Assembly: GCA_015143295.1 (NCBI GenBank)
Contig: CM026551.1
Span: 12,531,330 to 12,595,329, forward strand
Reading direction: 5' to 3'
Length of the DNA stretch: 64,000 nt
Source of the DNA: Tetracentron sinense
Lineage: Eukaryota > Streptophyta > Magnoliopsida > Trochodendrales > Trochodendraceae
Below are positions 20,850 to 30,949 of this stretch, one piece after another. The notes below the pieces were generated by a model. That model made no database searches. It was not told the origin of the DNA and saw only the letters and a program-made list of their open reading frames with translations. Each line of letters opens with the position of its first letter. Positions within the stretch are counted from its first letter, which is position 1. Both the position numbers and the translations under genes were made by a program.

Positions 20850-21395
20850 ACTTGGAGTTTGAAAGAAGAAAGGGATAAGCAGGAGGTTCAAAAATGGGGT
20901 GCTTGCAATGCCTTCTTTAACTTGCACACCTTCCCTTCAAATGAAGGACATGTAAAACCAGGAAGAGATAACATATACACCTCTTCCTCCAAGTCACCAT
21001 GCAGGAAAACATTCTTCACATCAAGTTGAAATAAGAGCCAATTATGGTTAGTTTCAAAAGATAACAGAACACTCACTGAGTTTATTTTGGCAACTAAAGC
21101 AACGCCTCATGATAATTTGTGCCATAAGTCTATGTATACCCTTTCGAGACCAGACGAGCCTTGTATCTTTTTCATCTGATTGGTCTTCCTTCTTGCATAC
21201 ATGTGCAATTATTTTTCTTTCTCAACGGGGATTTCACACTCCCCGTGTCTATACTACCACCATGACAATTGTTAAACATGTGAGAAGGAATAAAAATAGT
21301 AACAGAAGACATCTCTTCATTTGCACGCTTCACCTGAAGAGAAGTGTTCTTGTCAGAGAAATAAAGAGTAGACAAAAAGAACATAAAGAGTAGAC
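20850..21395 (-). pseudogene. copia reverse transcriptase fragment
   Basis: On the minus strand, 21076-20888 encodes the RT amino half (LLFQLDVKNVFLHGDLEEEV, then GKVCKLKKAL). It is preceded by a degenerate stretch at 21395-21110 that corresponds to the end of the SH3-like part and the linker (LYFSDKNTSLQ). The domain order matches 21846-22080, which holds the upstream piece, so both are one copia relic split by the LINE tail between them. No LTRs were found. The unit 2 copy is 46040-46590. Confidence 0.8.
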
Positions 21396-21845
21396 TCAAT
21401 GCCCGGGGGACCTAGTCGGGTGCTCTAAGAGGACCAGATATCCCCGTCACCAAAAAAAAAAAAAAAGGTGTTCTTGTGAGGTTGGTGTTAGAGAGAAGAT
21501 CTGGTCGGTGCTTCTCGGTGCTATTTTTTGGTCCATATGGAAAGAGCGCAACCTCTGAGTGTTTGAGGACTCCCCCTCAAACACCCACAGGATATGCGAG
21601 CGAATTTCGATTGGTAGTTTTGGAGTGGGTTGGCCTTGATTGCGCTCGGGAGGAGCTGAGGGAATGGTTGTATTGATTTTCTTTTTTTTTATCATCCAGG
21701 CTTTGAGCTCACCCTTTTGGTGTGGAGCTATGTTGGTTCGTGTGTTTTGTTTTGGGGCGGAGTTTATGTGCTCGTAAACTCTCCTATTTCTCTTGTCCTT
21801 GTTCCACTTCTTTTATTCCTTGCGTTACCGATAATAAAAAAACAT
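21396..21845 (+). mobile_element. LINE 3' fragment inserted in the copia relic
   Basis: The plus strand encodes the last part of a plant LINE ORF2 (FWSIWKERN, then VFEDSPSNTHRICER) near 21525-21600, followed by about 200 bases of 3' untranslated sequence and a short A run after ttaccgataat at 21824. The beginning (21396-21475) contains an internal A run. In unit 2 the corresponding insertion is cut after about 130 bases by a 1.1-kb deletion. Confidence 0.75.
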
Positions 21846-22080
21846 AACATCCATAAAAACAGAGGATTTACGGGAACGGGGTGTTAACTTTTAAACCCTT
21901 TTTTAGAAGAGATGTATCCAAGGAAAATGCATTGGAGAGCCTTCGGATCAAGTTTTGTACATTCAGAATGACCTATGTGAACAAAACAAACACAACCAAA
22001 AACTTATGATGAAAGGGGAAACAAAGAGGTGGAATAAGACAACATTTGAACATGAGTCTTGAAATCCAAGATGCGTTGAA
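21846..22080 (-). pseudogene. copia integrase tail (SH3-like) fragment
   Basis: Minus-strand frame around 22010-21880 reads VFGCVCFVHIGHSE, then LDPKALQCIFLGYISSKKG, the SH3-like region that follows the integrase core in copia Pol. It continues across the LINE tail into the fragment at 20850-21395. It is absent from unit 2, where it was removed by the deletion joining 46728 to 46729. Confidence 0.78.
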
Positions 22081-22340
22081 TCATACTTCTTGCAACAACA
22101 TTCTCATGTATCTCGACGCGTTGAATTAGGCTTCATGCATCAACATTCTCATCCGAGGTGTTGCATCAGACTTTATGGAGCAACGTTCTCATATATCTCC
22201 AGAATTTGATTCAAACTTCATGCATTGATGTTCTCACCCGGGTTTCTGGGAGTTGTATGACTCTCATAGGCAACACTCTTTGTTGATCTCACCTTGTAGG
22301 GCGTCATATATGGCTTTATATATCGACCTTCTGTAAACAC
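22081..22340. repeat. Degenerate tandem repeat, unit about 40-46 bp
   Basis: Phrases of the type 'cttcatgcatcaacattctcat' recur at intervals of 40-46 bases. The wording is the same as in the repeat field at 30950-32220, so this is a small detached piece of that family. Unit 2 lacks it because of the 1.1-kb deletion. Confidence 0.7.
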
Positions 22341-24616
22341 CCTATTTTCACACCCTTAAAATTTCATCTTTAATTTTTTTTATTTAATTTTGTTTAATTA
22401 TGCGAGCTTGGTGAGTCGAGAGAGAGAGAGAGAGAGCATGCCCCCCTAGCCTTAGTTTGTTTTATAAAACCCAAGCCCATCTCTTAATCCATTTCACTAA
22501 ACTCATTTCATAAAATCAATCACCAAAAACCCTGTCAAAAACCCCATTCATTAAGCCCAAACCATTCTCTTCAAAACCTAAAATTTTCCTAACACTCTAA
22601 GTCCAAGGCCCTTGTTTTCGAACTTGTCTAAGGGCTAAAACCCAAGCCCATGCAAACCCTTGTCTCAATCCCTAAAGGCCCAAGCCCATTCCTGTTTCCT
22701 ATATAAAGCAAAGGAAAAGGTTCAAAAACCCAAACCATATTTGCGTGAGAGCAGTAATTTCGGTGAGCTACGAAACCTCCGGCGAGCTTCACCATTCCAG
22801 CAACTCTCACCCCTCCATTTTCACCGGCCTCATCACCATCTCTCGATCCATAACGTAGCCACCTCGTTCTCACCGCCGGCGGCAGCTCCATCTCCATCAA
22901 CCATTAGCATCAGCCAGTAGCTCATCACTAACAGCAAGCCGCCACTTTCGATCTCCATCGCCTCTGTGCGGCTCATCCTCCTAATCTCAGGTGATTTTAA
23001 TTGAAGTCCCCTTTTCTAGATCTAGAATTCTAGATCTAGATTACATTTGATTCAATTTCTAGATATCTAATTCCAAATCAGTTTGTGTAATTTATTTTTT
23101 TATTATTTGTTCTTTTCGTGGTTCATTTTTGCACAGATCCAAATTTGAACAGACCTGTATCCATCTTCACCAGCTCCATCGTCGGTCCGGTCTCCAGTAG
23201 TGTTCTCAGGCAATCCCTCTATCTCCATTCCAATCCTCGCCACTTTCATTCAGCAGTTTTCTTGCTACTCAGGTTTTCTCCCTTAATCCTCTATCTCTTG
23301 CTCTTAATCCATTTCCTTGATCTAGATTTCTAGATATAGATCTCTGGATCTAGAATTCTAGACCCTATATCCCCTCGTTTCGATTCTATTGCTATTGTTT
23401 CTTGGTTTTTTCTTTTCTTAATTTAATTGTTATTTCCTATGTTTCTTATTATTATTCATTATATGGCATCAGATTTGCTTCTTAAATTCGATCAAGACCT
23501 CTGGCAGTAGTTTATCTCTCCTGTCCTCAGATTCACTCTGGAAATCCGGCCAGTATCCTCCATTGTCATACCAGTGGCTATATCTGAGCTTCCTTTTTTT
23601 ATTTTTTTATTTTAGTTCTTAAACCCATTGTTCTGTGGGTTGAGTGAATGGGAGAATTTCTTATCTTTTATCGGATCATCGAAGTAGCGGCATCGTCTTC
23701 TTCCATCAACCATCGTAGGTATGCTTCTTCCCCTGTATTATTTTATTATTATTCTTGTTACTGTTGTGTAACTTTCGGATGGCCAAAAATCTGAAATCAA
23801 GCATGGATCTGCTTGCTATGGCTTGATTTTGTGCAAAACTTGAAGTTTAGGATTCTGGTTTTGTTCAAAACCAGGACATAACAAGTCTTGAGCTCCTTCC
23901 CCTTTGTTTATTTTGAATGATTCTAAAAAGGGGGCAGCTAAAGATCTTGTTTGAATCCTATGGGCTTTTGTTTGAGGTCAAAATTACCGAGCTAAAGGCC
24001 TATTTATTGAGGCTGGTTTCTCCCACGGGCCCCTTAGAATCACTTTAAATCTTTTGGGTCTACCAGATTTGTTTTGTAATGTTGTTTTTTCAATTGAGCT
24101 TCATTGACAGGAATAAAATGCAATTTCATTTTATAACTACATGTGATAAATATTGTATATAGTCTTGCAGTCAAATTTACTACCTATCAACGGACTTTAT
24201 ATATCGACCATGAATCAATCATACATGTGCTCCACATGAGCTTCTAAAGTATCATGTCCCACCGACTCCTTTACTCTTCATCTTGCTTCTTATTGCTCCT
24301 GTTGGATCCGAAAGACTCCCAATTTTAACTTCCTCTCATTTTATTGAGTTCCACCATCATTAGTGTTACGTTGTTTCTTTGCACAAATTGTAAAAGAAGC
24401 TTCCCCTTTTGATATTTTGCACTTAAAAAATTGGTGATTGTAAAGTAACCTTCCCCTTTTGATATTCTGCACTTCTGAAATTGGTGAGTTAGGATTAGGG
24501 TTTTGTTGTTTCTTTGCAGAATTCTTCTTCTCATGAAAATGTTATTTACTCAGGACTTTCACATGAAAATTGGTGTTTAGGTCATCGGAAGAAGATTTAC
24601 GGCTTCTCTGGTAGAA
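22341..24616 (+). other. CT-rich and AT-rich non-coding region upstream of the ROP exon
   Basis: No gene is supported. The sequence looks like plant promoter, 5' leader and intron DNA: an AG microsatellite at 22418-22436, a CT-rich leader-like part at 22730-22990, several possible splice sites, a perfect palindrome at 23015-23040, and a two-copy 50-bp repeat starting ttcccc at 24401 and 24451. An open frame at 22660-22920 (with HFHRPHHHLSIH) is low-complexity and I do not consider it a gene. In unit 2 the region begins at 46729 and is otherwise similar, with about 180 extra bases near 48300-48470. Confidence 0.5.
23015..23040. repeat. Perfect 26-bp palindrome of TCTAGA units
   Basis: The 26 bases equal their own reverse complement. 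They are built from tctaga, gaattc and agatct words. In unit 2 one base change (agat to agct, near 47116) spoils it. More tctagat words occur at 23320-23370. Confidence 0.9.
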
Positions 24617-24715
24617 ATGAGCATGTCTAGATTTATAAATTGTGTCATCGTCAGGGACAGTGCCGTTAATAAAACATGTATGTTGATTTCCTACACCAGC
24701 AACACATTCCCTACG
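24617..24715 (+). pseudogene. ROP/RAC GTPase, first exon only (unit 1)
   Basis: ROP proteins are plant Rho-type GTPases that act at the plasma membrane as switches for polar growth and signalling. The ATG at 24617 starts [12 protein letters not shown], and the exon ends SNTFPT at a GTGAGT donor (24716). The start, the G1 region and an exon end after FPT match the family's first exon. The G1 phosphate-binding loop (family GDGAVGKT) reads RDSAVNKT here, so both key glycines are lost and nucleotide binding is not expected. No second exon (switch I, DTAGQ, NKxD motifs) is found downstream. The unit 2 copy keeps the second glycine. Confidence 0.88.
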
Positions 24716-24930
24716 GTGAGTTCCAATATCCGCTTTTTTAGGCCATTATTTTGTTTGATTTGGGAGGGATTTCCTCTTTTCTATCTGTGTGACTTGGTAG
24801 ATCATTCTGGAAAAAAATATTTTATTTTTTAGGGTTTCATAATTTGACCTAACTCAGGTTGCGGAATAAGAGATAATCATTCTCGTGTTCTAGAGGACGT
24901 AATATAACTTCTCTTCTCTTTCTATGTTCT
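24716..24930 (+). other. Sequence after the ROP exon, up to a deletion joint
   Basis: This holds intron-like sequence and a short conserved stretch (gttgcggaataagagataatc, 24858) of unknown meaning. At 24930/24931 unit 1 lacks about 1.78 kb that unit 2 has (49170-50950). Confidence 0.55.
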
Positions 24931-25240
24931 GGCCGGACGAGCGGCATTGCTGCCTGCCGAAAATACAAAATGTAAAAAAAAAAAAACACTCAAATCAAGG
25001 TCCGGTCGACCTGCTCTGATACCATGATAAAAAATGGATTTATTGACAATTATTGGATGATTACAATCACCTCTAATAGAGAGTACATTGACCTCAAGAT
25101 AGAAACCTAATCCAATCAAACTAATAAATCCTAATCTTTTTCAAATTCAAATCTTCCTAGATATGAGATGAGAAACAGTGTATCTCATCTCACCTTATTA
25201 CACCACTCAATATTCTCTAAAGTCTAAACTATCTCTAATA
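24931..25240 (-). mobile_element. Relic of a short copia-type element: leader, primer site and 5' LTR
   Basis: On the minus strand an LTR of about 216 bp (25240-25025) is followed by a perfect TGGTATCAGAGC primer site (25024-25013) and some 80 bases of leader. The rest was removed by the deletion at 24930. Unit 2 has the fuller element at 50449-51268, which shows what is missing. Confidence 0.8.
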
Positions 25241-25306
25241 ATATGACCGTTATAGTTTGGTTCTTTAGTAGTTTTTAAACAATTCATGTTAGAGTTTATT
25301 TTTCAG

Positions 25307-25900
25307 CAAAGTCGAGGACTGCTGATGCAGTTCCAATTGGAGGATCTCTTCCCCACCCCACCAACACATGATTTCTTGCATATGAAGAGCTTAAAGAAGC
25401 AACAAATAACTTTGAAGCTGTAAGTGTGCTCGCAGAGGTGGATTCAGCAGGGTTTTCAATGGTGTCTTAAGTGATGGTACAACTGTTGCTATCAAGAAGC
25501 TTCTTAGCAGAGGACAACAAGGTGATAAGGAGTTCTTGGTTGAGGTCAAGATGGTTAGTAAGCGACATCACCATAATCTTGTGAAATTTGTGGGTTACTA
25601 TTTTAGTCATCACTCTTCGCAGAACCTCCTTTGTTACGAACTTGTTCCAAATGGACGCTTAGAGGCCTGGCTTCATGGTATTTTACATTCTTAAGTTATT
25701 GGGTTCTTCTGGTATCTTGTTTTTTTTTAGTTACACTTGCTACTTTAAGTGAAAATTGAGCTTTTGCTTTAGAAACATGGGAGAAAATTTCATGCTATTA
25801 GTATAACTTTTATACACAATGTTCAATATTGATATGGACGCTGTTTTCTTTTCAGGCCCCGTGGGACTATTTTGTCCTTTGGATTCTATTTGTGGGTTAT
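25307..25900 (+). pseudogene. Receptor-like kinase, juxtamembrane and kinase N-lobe exons (unit 1)
   Basis: This encodes part of a plant membrane receptor-like Ser/Thr kinase. The exon 25307-25677 follows a pyrimidine-rich acceptor (tttttcag). It encodes SRTADAVPIGGSLPHPT, then YEELKEATNNFE, a degenerate glycine loop, the ATP-binding lysine region VAIKKL, then HNLVKFVGYY and NLLCYELVPNGRLEAWLH, ending at a GT donor. A second exon starts at 25856 (PVGLFCPLD). The wording resembles the ALE2/PERK-like RLK group. TGA follows PHPTNT where the family has arginine, and one base is missing in the glycine loop. No catalytic loop (HRD) or DFG exon is found. The transmembrane exon was deleted here but survives in unit 2. 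Confidence 0.85.
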
Positions 25901-26309
25901 ATTCTCCAAATTTTCATAGATCTTTCATGAATCCTATTAAACACATCTTGATCTCCTTGTCGAATCTTATCGTCTATTGATTTCATTTGGATTTTGGAGT
26001 GTAGAAAAAATGGATTAATTTTATATTTTCTAGAGGAACAAAAAAAAAAGAAATGAATTTTGACGGTTTTTTTGGATAATCAAGTGGTGGGATCTAATTT
26101 CGTCAAGAGCACGTGAAGAGAAATTTGACTGCCTATGACAGTAAAGCTTAAATCAAGGATTTTGGGAACCAGGAGCTATGCTTCGTCAAAAGACTTGAGG
26201 TATAAACTCTAGATTTTTCTAATCCTTTGTTTTCCTTTAATTTGAATTCCTTTATTTTTTAATTGTTTTCTCCAATTTGGCCGAATTCTCTTTTCATGTG
26301 GCATATCAG
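25901..26309 (+). other. Intron-like sequence after the RLK exons
   Basis: This is AT-rich and intron-like. No kinase C-lobe exon is found. Nothing else is recognised. Confidence 0.5.
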
Positions 26310-26780
26310 AAAATTGACTATTTTTGTGGAAAGAATTTAATCAGAGTCGCCATGAAAGAGAGTACAGATCATAGTGCCTTACCAGGAACCAATTCATATT
26401 GGATCGGCCGTTGTATGAAATATCTTCCATTGTCAGTCCTCAGGTGAGTATTGGTATTCACTTTTATCTTTTAATGGATATGGATTTAACTCCCAGTGTA
26501 AATACCTACATAGATTCTTTAATGAGCTCGTAAATCTGCTGATTTTTTAAAATTTATGGTTTGCTGTAGAACTTTTGGGATTGAAACAATGAGCTCATCG
26601 ATATGTCTGAAAAGAGGCTCGGTGATGCTGCTTATATCAATTTTAATCTTGCACAAACCATTAACCATGGAGATGGTATACTCTTTCATTAATAACTAAA
26701 CTATTATGTGTCTATGGAGCATCGACAATTCATCTTCTTCACGCATTATGATGACCCAACCATGGGAAAGAAGTGCAAGG
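26310..26780 (+). pseudogene. Three exon-like pieces of an unidentified host gene (unit 1)
   Basis: Piece A (26310-26443) lies between cag and gtgagt and can read NQFILDRPLYEISSIVSPQ. Piece B (26580-26675) lies between tag and gtatac and reads NFWD, TGA, NNELIDMSEKRLGDAAYINF. Piece C (about 26706-26779) ends at gtactg and reads EHRQFIFFTHYDDPTMGKKC. All are on the plus strand, with a pyrimidine-rich tract after C. I cannot assign the protein. The regular splice-site pattern and similar open frames in unit 2 (52345-52815) suggest a true gene once existed here. It does not look like a continuation of the RLK. Confidence 0.5.
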
Positions 26781-28879
26781 TACTGCCTCCTCTTTCTGTC
26801 TCTTTGCCTCTCTTTCTCTCTTTTTTATTTCGTCGCTTCCTTTCTCACACCATCCTTCTCTCCTTCAGGCTCTCTCCCTATTGCACTGTTCCCCTCTCTT
26901 TTCTCTCATGTCTTTTAGAGATTTTTTTGATAAAATCAAAACAGTACCCCTTTCCAAATTCAAATAGAAATTGGAAAGTTTTTTACATGGACTAAAGAGC
27001 AAGATTGAGGTCCTATGGTTTGAAATTTCTGCTATTAGAGCAAGCATTTGTATAAATGAACTTGGAATTCTTCAAATCGAGGTTATTAATTTGTACCTTC
27101 TTATGTTTTGCTTTAAAGTAAAATGAGCATTAAATTGAACAGATTCTGAGGCTTAATTTTTCACTGGTCTCTGGCAAGCTAGATCTAATTTCACAGGAGG
27201 TCGAGCACCTCTGAACAAGACTTATGCTTATAATTTCAAATATTCAGCCATTTTTCACACTAACTGTAAAAAAAAAATACATGTTTATGTCTCCGTTTTC
27301 GTACTTCAATTTCATCTAATGGAGCAGGCTATTCATGATTAATTTGAAACCCCACCTTGTAATGATTAAGGTCATCTGATTTGATTCATTCTAAAAAATA
27401 ATTAATTGTTATGAGTTTTGATTCATGAAGAAAAGAAATAACAGAATTACATTTGGATGAAGAAAAAAAGAAAGAAAGAAATAAAATTATTGTAGACATT
27501 AAATATGGTTATATTCATCAATGATCAACCCATTTATAAGTGTCATAAAATCCAAAAAAATTTATGTCCTCTATATCTCGTCCATTTTCATGCTCATCTC
27601 GTTCATTTTCTCAAAATTAATTCTAAGAAGCGGCTTTTTTTTGTTGTTCTGTTAGAATAGTTGCCAAACACGTTTACAATGTTTCTAATATCGGGATATT
27701 GCTGAAAGATTGATTCAACTTTACTTCACTTTTCTTGTTTGATTTTTATGAAATCATGCCAATTTGTATGCTTGAAACTTGTGTTTTTTTAGTACAGTTG
27801 CTATTTGTTGGCTCGACTCCCAATTAGAAAAATGCTCTTTTTGACCAACACATGTTTTATGCTTCTTTAGACAATTAGTGAAGTATTTCCAAAATTATTT
27901 GTGTATCGCGTACTAAAATATCCAATGTATTGGTTGCCTTACAGTACTGCAATATTAGAGGGACAGATCCTTTCTAGAAGTTCTGGGACACAGTGATAGG
28001 TAGTGTGGAGCCTGTCCGAACTGAACATCCCACCTCTGTTCTCGCGATGGAGGTTAGGGGTACTTTGGTACTGTCACATTTTGTTATGTAGCCTTAATAT
28101 TATTAAGCATAGGGATGTGCGGCTATTGTTGTTTAGTTCGCAACTCTATAATTTTCTCTTGCTCCAGATCATAGTGAAATCTCAGTGACTCCGTGGACGT
28201 ACCTCAACTTCAGGGAACCCTGTGCTATTTCTATCTATTTTTCGTATCTCCCTAACACAATTATGAACAGCTTCCTAATGAGAAATTTATCCTACTTTGT
28301 TATTCCTGTATGGAATAATATTTGGTAAAAATGGAATGTGGTGTCATATTGTAGGTGTAAAGTACATATATTAATTGAGCATCTTCATTTAGCCCCCATG
28401 GTTTCTTGTGTGGTTTCTGGTTTACTCTTGGCATAATTTCTTTCTTTCAGGTCACCCGGATTGTAATATTTTAAAATTTTGGCAGGTTTTCTAATGTCAT
28501 TTTTCTCAATTGATGTTCTTACGTTCGTACTTCTACATGTGATAAATTTAGTGTATAATCTTGTTGTCAATTTTACTATGTGCTCCACATGGGTAATTGA
28601 TGTTTATGTGATAAATTAACAGATGAAATTTTATGAGATTTTTATTATTATGTATGGAGTGGTTTATTCGACTATCTATTTTTGGACAACCGGCAGGATC
28701 TTTGTTTTTGTGCTAAAACTGGAAAATGAGATTTTGATTTAATTGAAATTTGATTTTCTAAGTATTTTTATTGAATCCAAATGGGGGGTACTTCCTTAGT
28801 TAATTAAAAATATAAAGTAAATGAACATTTACTTTGATATTTTTAATGAAAATACGTATGTTGTTCCTGGTGCTGTAGA
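26781..28879 (+). other. Intron-like DNA with one more exon-like piece
   Basis: This is mostly AT-rich spacer. The piece 27945-28052 lies between acag and gttagg and encodes FWDTVIGSVEPVRTEHPTS with a TAG before it, so it is exon-like but broken. Unit 2 has it at 55517-55624. Relative to unit 2, this region lacks about 490 bp near 27380 and about 1.06 kb near 27717. Confidence 0.4.
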
Positions 28880-30421
28880 GAAAAGTATGTTGTTGTTGTG
28901 TGCTATAGGAGAAAAACAAGGCATTAGCCTATCCGGTCTATCGGGCTGTTGAAAAAATCGTGAAAACACACAAAACAGTAGGCAAAATACACAAACCGAT
29001 TAACTGGAATTTCAAGTTGGTCGACCGATTTTTGCACATAAGCTACTAAATTGGGTTTTTGCGAGAATTGGAAGGGATTTAGGACTCTAAACCCTATAAA
29101 TAGATCATTATTCATTGGATTTGGATTTCTAATCAATTTAAGATCCTTAGAAATTCAGAGAGGGGAAAAACTAAGGGTTTTTGGAAGAGCTTTTGCTTGA
29201 AGAAGAAGAAAGGCTTTGGAGATTAAGATCAAGGATCCTTCGCAAGCTTTTGATTGTAGGGAAGCGATCAAGAAAGGTAAATATACTGTCCTATGATTCC
29301 AATACCATGAATATCATTGTCTTATGATTAAGAAGGATTAAAGTTTCAAGCAAGAAGCATGAGTTTTTAAGTTTGATAAGTATTGGATCTAATCTATGCT
29401 TTTGTATTAATTGGGTGTAAATAAATAGGTATGATAATTGATGATTTATGGGATGATTACATACTTTATAAATAATGATATGATAAGTAAAGCATGATTA
29501 TGTTGATTTCACAGGATGAATAATAAGTATATAAGTATTACTATTTCACAAGATGGATGATAAGTATGTAAGAACATTAGGTGGGTTGAATTTCAGACGG
29601 GCTATGTTCTTAGAGGATGATTTTTTGGCCTACATTCTTACCATGGTGGTATGGGACGCTATGGTAGGGTTTTGATGGTGTAAGATAGGAATCTAAGGAA
29701 TAACCTAGATGAAAATTGATCATGGCACTTTACTCAAAAGTTCAAAAGTATGACAAGCTCACAAGACTCAAGGGTATTGTACCAGGCTGATAAGTAATCA
29801 TAAGTTCTCACAAGTATGTGTAAGTATGATTGCATGATTGAGTTTCACAAGCTATGGATACCAACACAAGTTCGTTTCAAGGGTACATCGTATCTAACTG
29901 ATAAGTTTTTTTTCACTCAAGAGTCATCGTACCTGGCTGTTAAGTTGTTTCAAGGATGCTAGTGCTTAGCTGAATAAGTGAAGTGTTTTCAAGGGTAGTC
30001 AAGAAAAATTTTAAGTGTGTTGACGGGTGCAATTTGTTGGAATCCAATATATATGTAATCTCATAACCGATATAAGACCTCACAAGCATGATATGTTAAG
30101 TACTTAAGTACGATAAGATGCTCATAAGTAAGAAGCATATGCTCATAGGTTTCCGCACTCTGATTATGTATGTTGCATGTATGTTATGATAAGTATGCAT
30201 GTTATGTCAAGATATGCCATATTAAGAGAAGTATGATAAGTATTTATGTGGTATGTTATGTCGAGGATACTGAAGATGATTTTGCAGAGGAGGAGAATAA
30301 TTTGAATAATTATCCATATTATTTGGTTTGGTTTAGAATTTTAATTTTAAAAGGGTTGTAATAAGATTTTGAGATAGAGGTTTATGGTGGATGGTTTAAA
30401 TTGATTCTAGATATAATGAGA
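28880..30421 (+). repeat. Degenerate LTR-like repeat, probably Ty3/gypsy
   Basis: No gene is present. There is a TATA-like ctataaatag (29094) and a purine-rich leader (29150-29280). A long stretch of short degenerate direct repeats follows (ataagtatgataagta, ctcaagggtattgtacc, and so on, 29340-30240). An ending of LTR type (gggttgtaataagattttgag) lies at 30352. No defined ends or target duplication were found, so the class is an inference. It is conserved in unit 2 (56540-58075). Confidence 0.5.
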
Positions 30422-30563
30422 TCAATGCACATGTCTTGTAGAAACCCAAAATCCCATCTTGGTGATATATCGTGATGAGATGCCTGATCTATGCAGTGTT
30501 TCGAGCCAAAGTTCAATTTTAACTGAGATGGGATTTTGGGTTTCTACAAGACATATGCATTGA
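30422..30563. repeat. Inverted repeat: 38-bp arms, 66-bp loop
   Basis: Arms 30422-30459 and 30526-30563 are complementary with a single mismatch (tgcac against tgcat). The core of each arm is TGTAGAAACCC...GGGTTTCTACA, which looks like the two ends of an LTR family, so this may be all that is left of an internally deleted LTR. It could also fold as RNA. Unit 2 keeps it at 58076-58217. Confidence 0.92.
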
Positions 30564-30949
30564 CCCACTTGACGTTGGTTTTGTGTTGACCTTATAACTA
30601 AATTCGTACAACTTTCAACATTGCATCAATGTTTTTTTGTTGAGGGATAATCTCTTAGTTCTTACGATGAAACCATCACACGCCTTGATTTTTCTCTGGT
30701 AGCATTGTAAGGGGTTTTTCAGACTTTAATTTTGTACTTCAAATGGTTTTGTTCTTATTTTATGTTCTTGTCATTTTTTACTCTATTTTTTGTAGGTTAC
30801 CATAAGTAATGAAGTAGTGTCAAAAACTAATCTTCTGTTTGTTGGCTTCGTGAAGATACTTCAGGTTCGCTTTTTTCTCACTCGTAAAGTGGTTTTGTGA
30901 TCCGCTTGTACTCATCATATTCTGGAGTACCATGTCAGGCCCTTGCTTC
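30564..30949 (+). other. Spacer with a 69-base exon-like piece
   Basis: 30796-30864 lies between gtag and gttcgc and reads EVVSKTNLLFVGFVKILQ, open in both units (58452-58520). A diverged extra copy lies in unit 2 at 55141-55210. The protein is unknown and the rest is unassigned. Confidence 0.35.

Noticed and set aside
22628-22900. Minus-strand 90-residue frame; longer in unit 2 (46616-46981)
   Set aside because: In unit 2 it runs across the deletion joint into LINE sequence, so it is not a conserved gene. The region looks like a plus-strand leader.
24617-25900. Functional ROP GTPase or receptor kinase gene
   Set aside because: ROP has only one exon with a damaged phosphate loop. The RLK has a stop and a frameshift shared by both units and lacks the catalytic exons.
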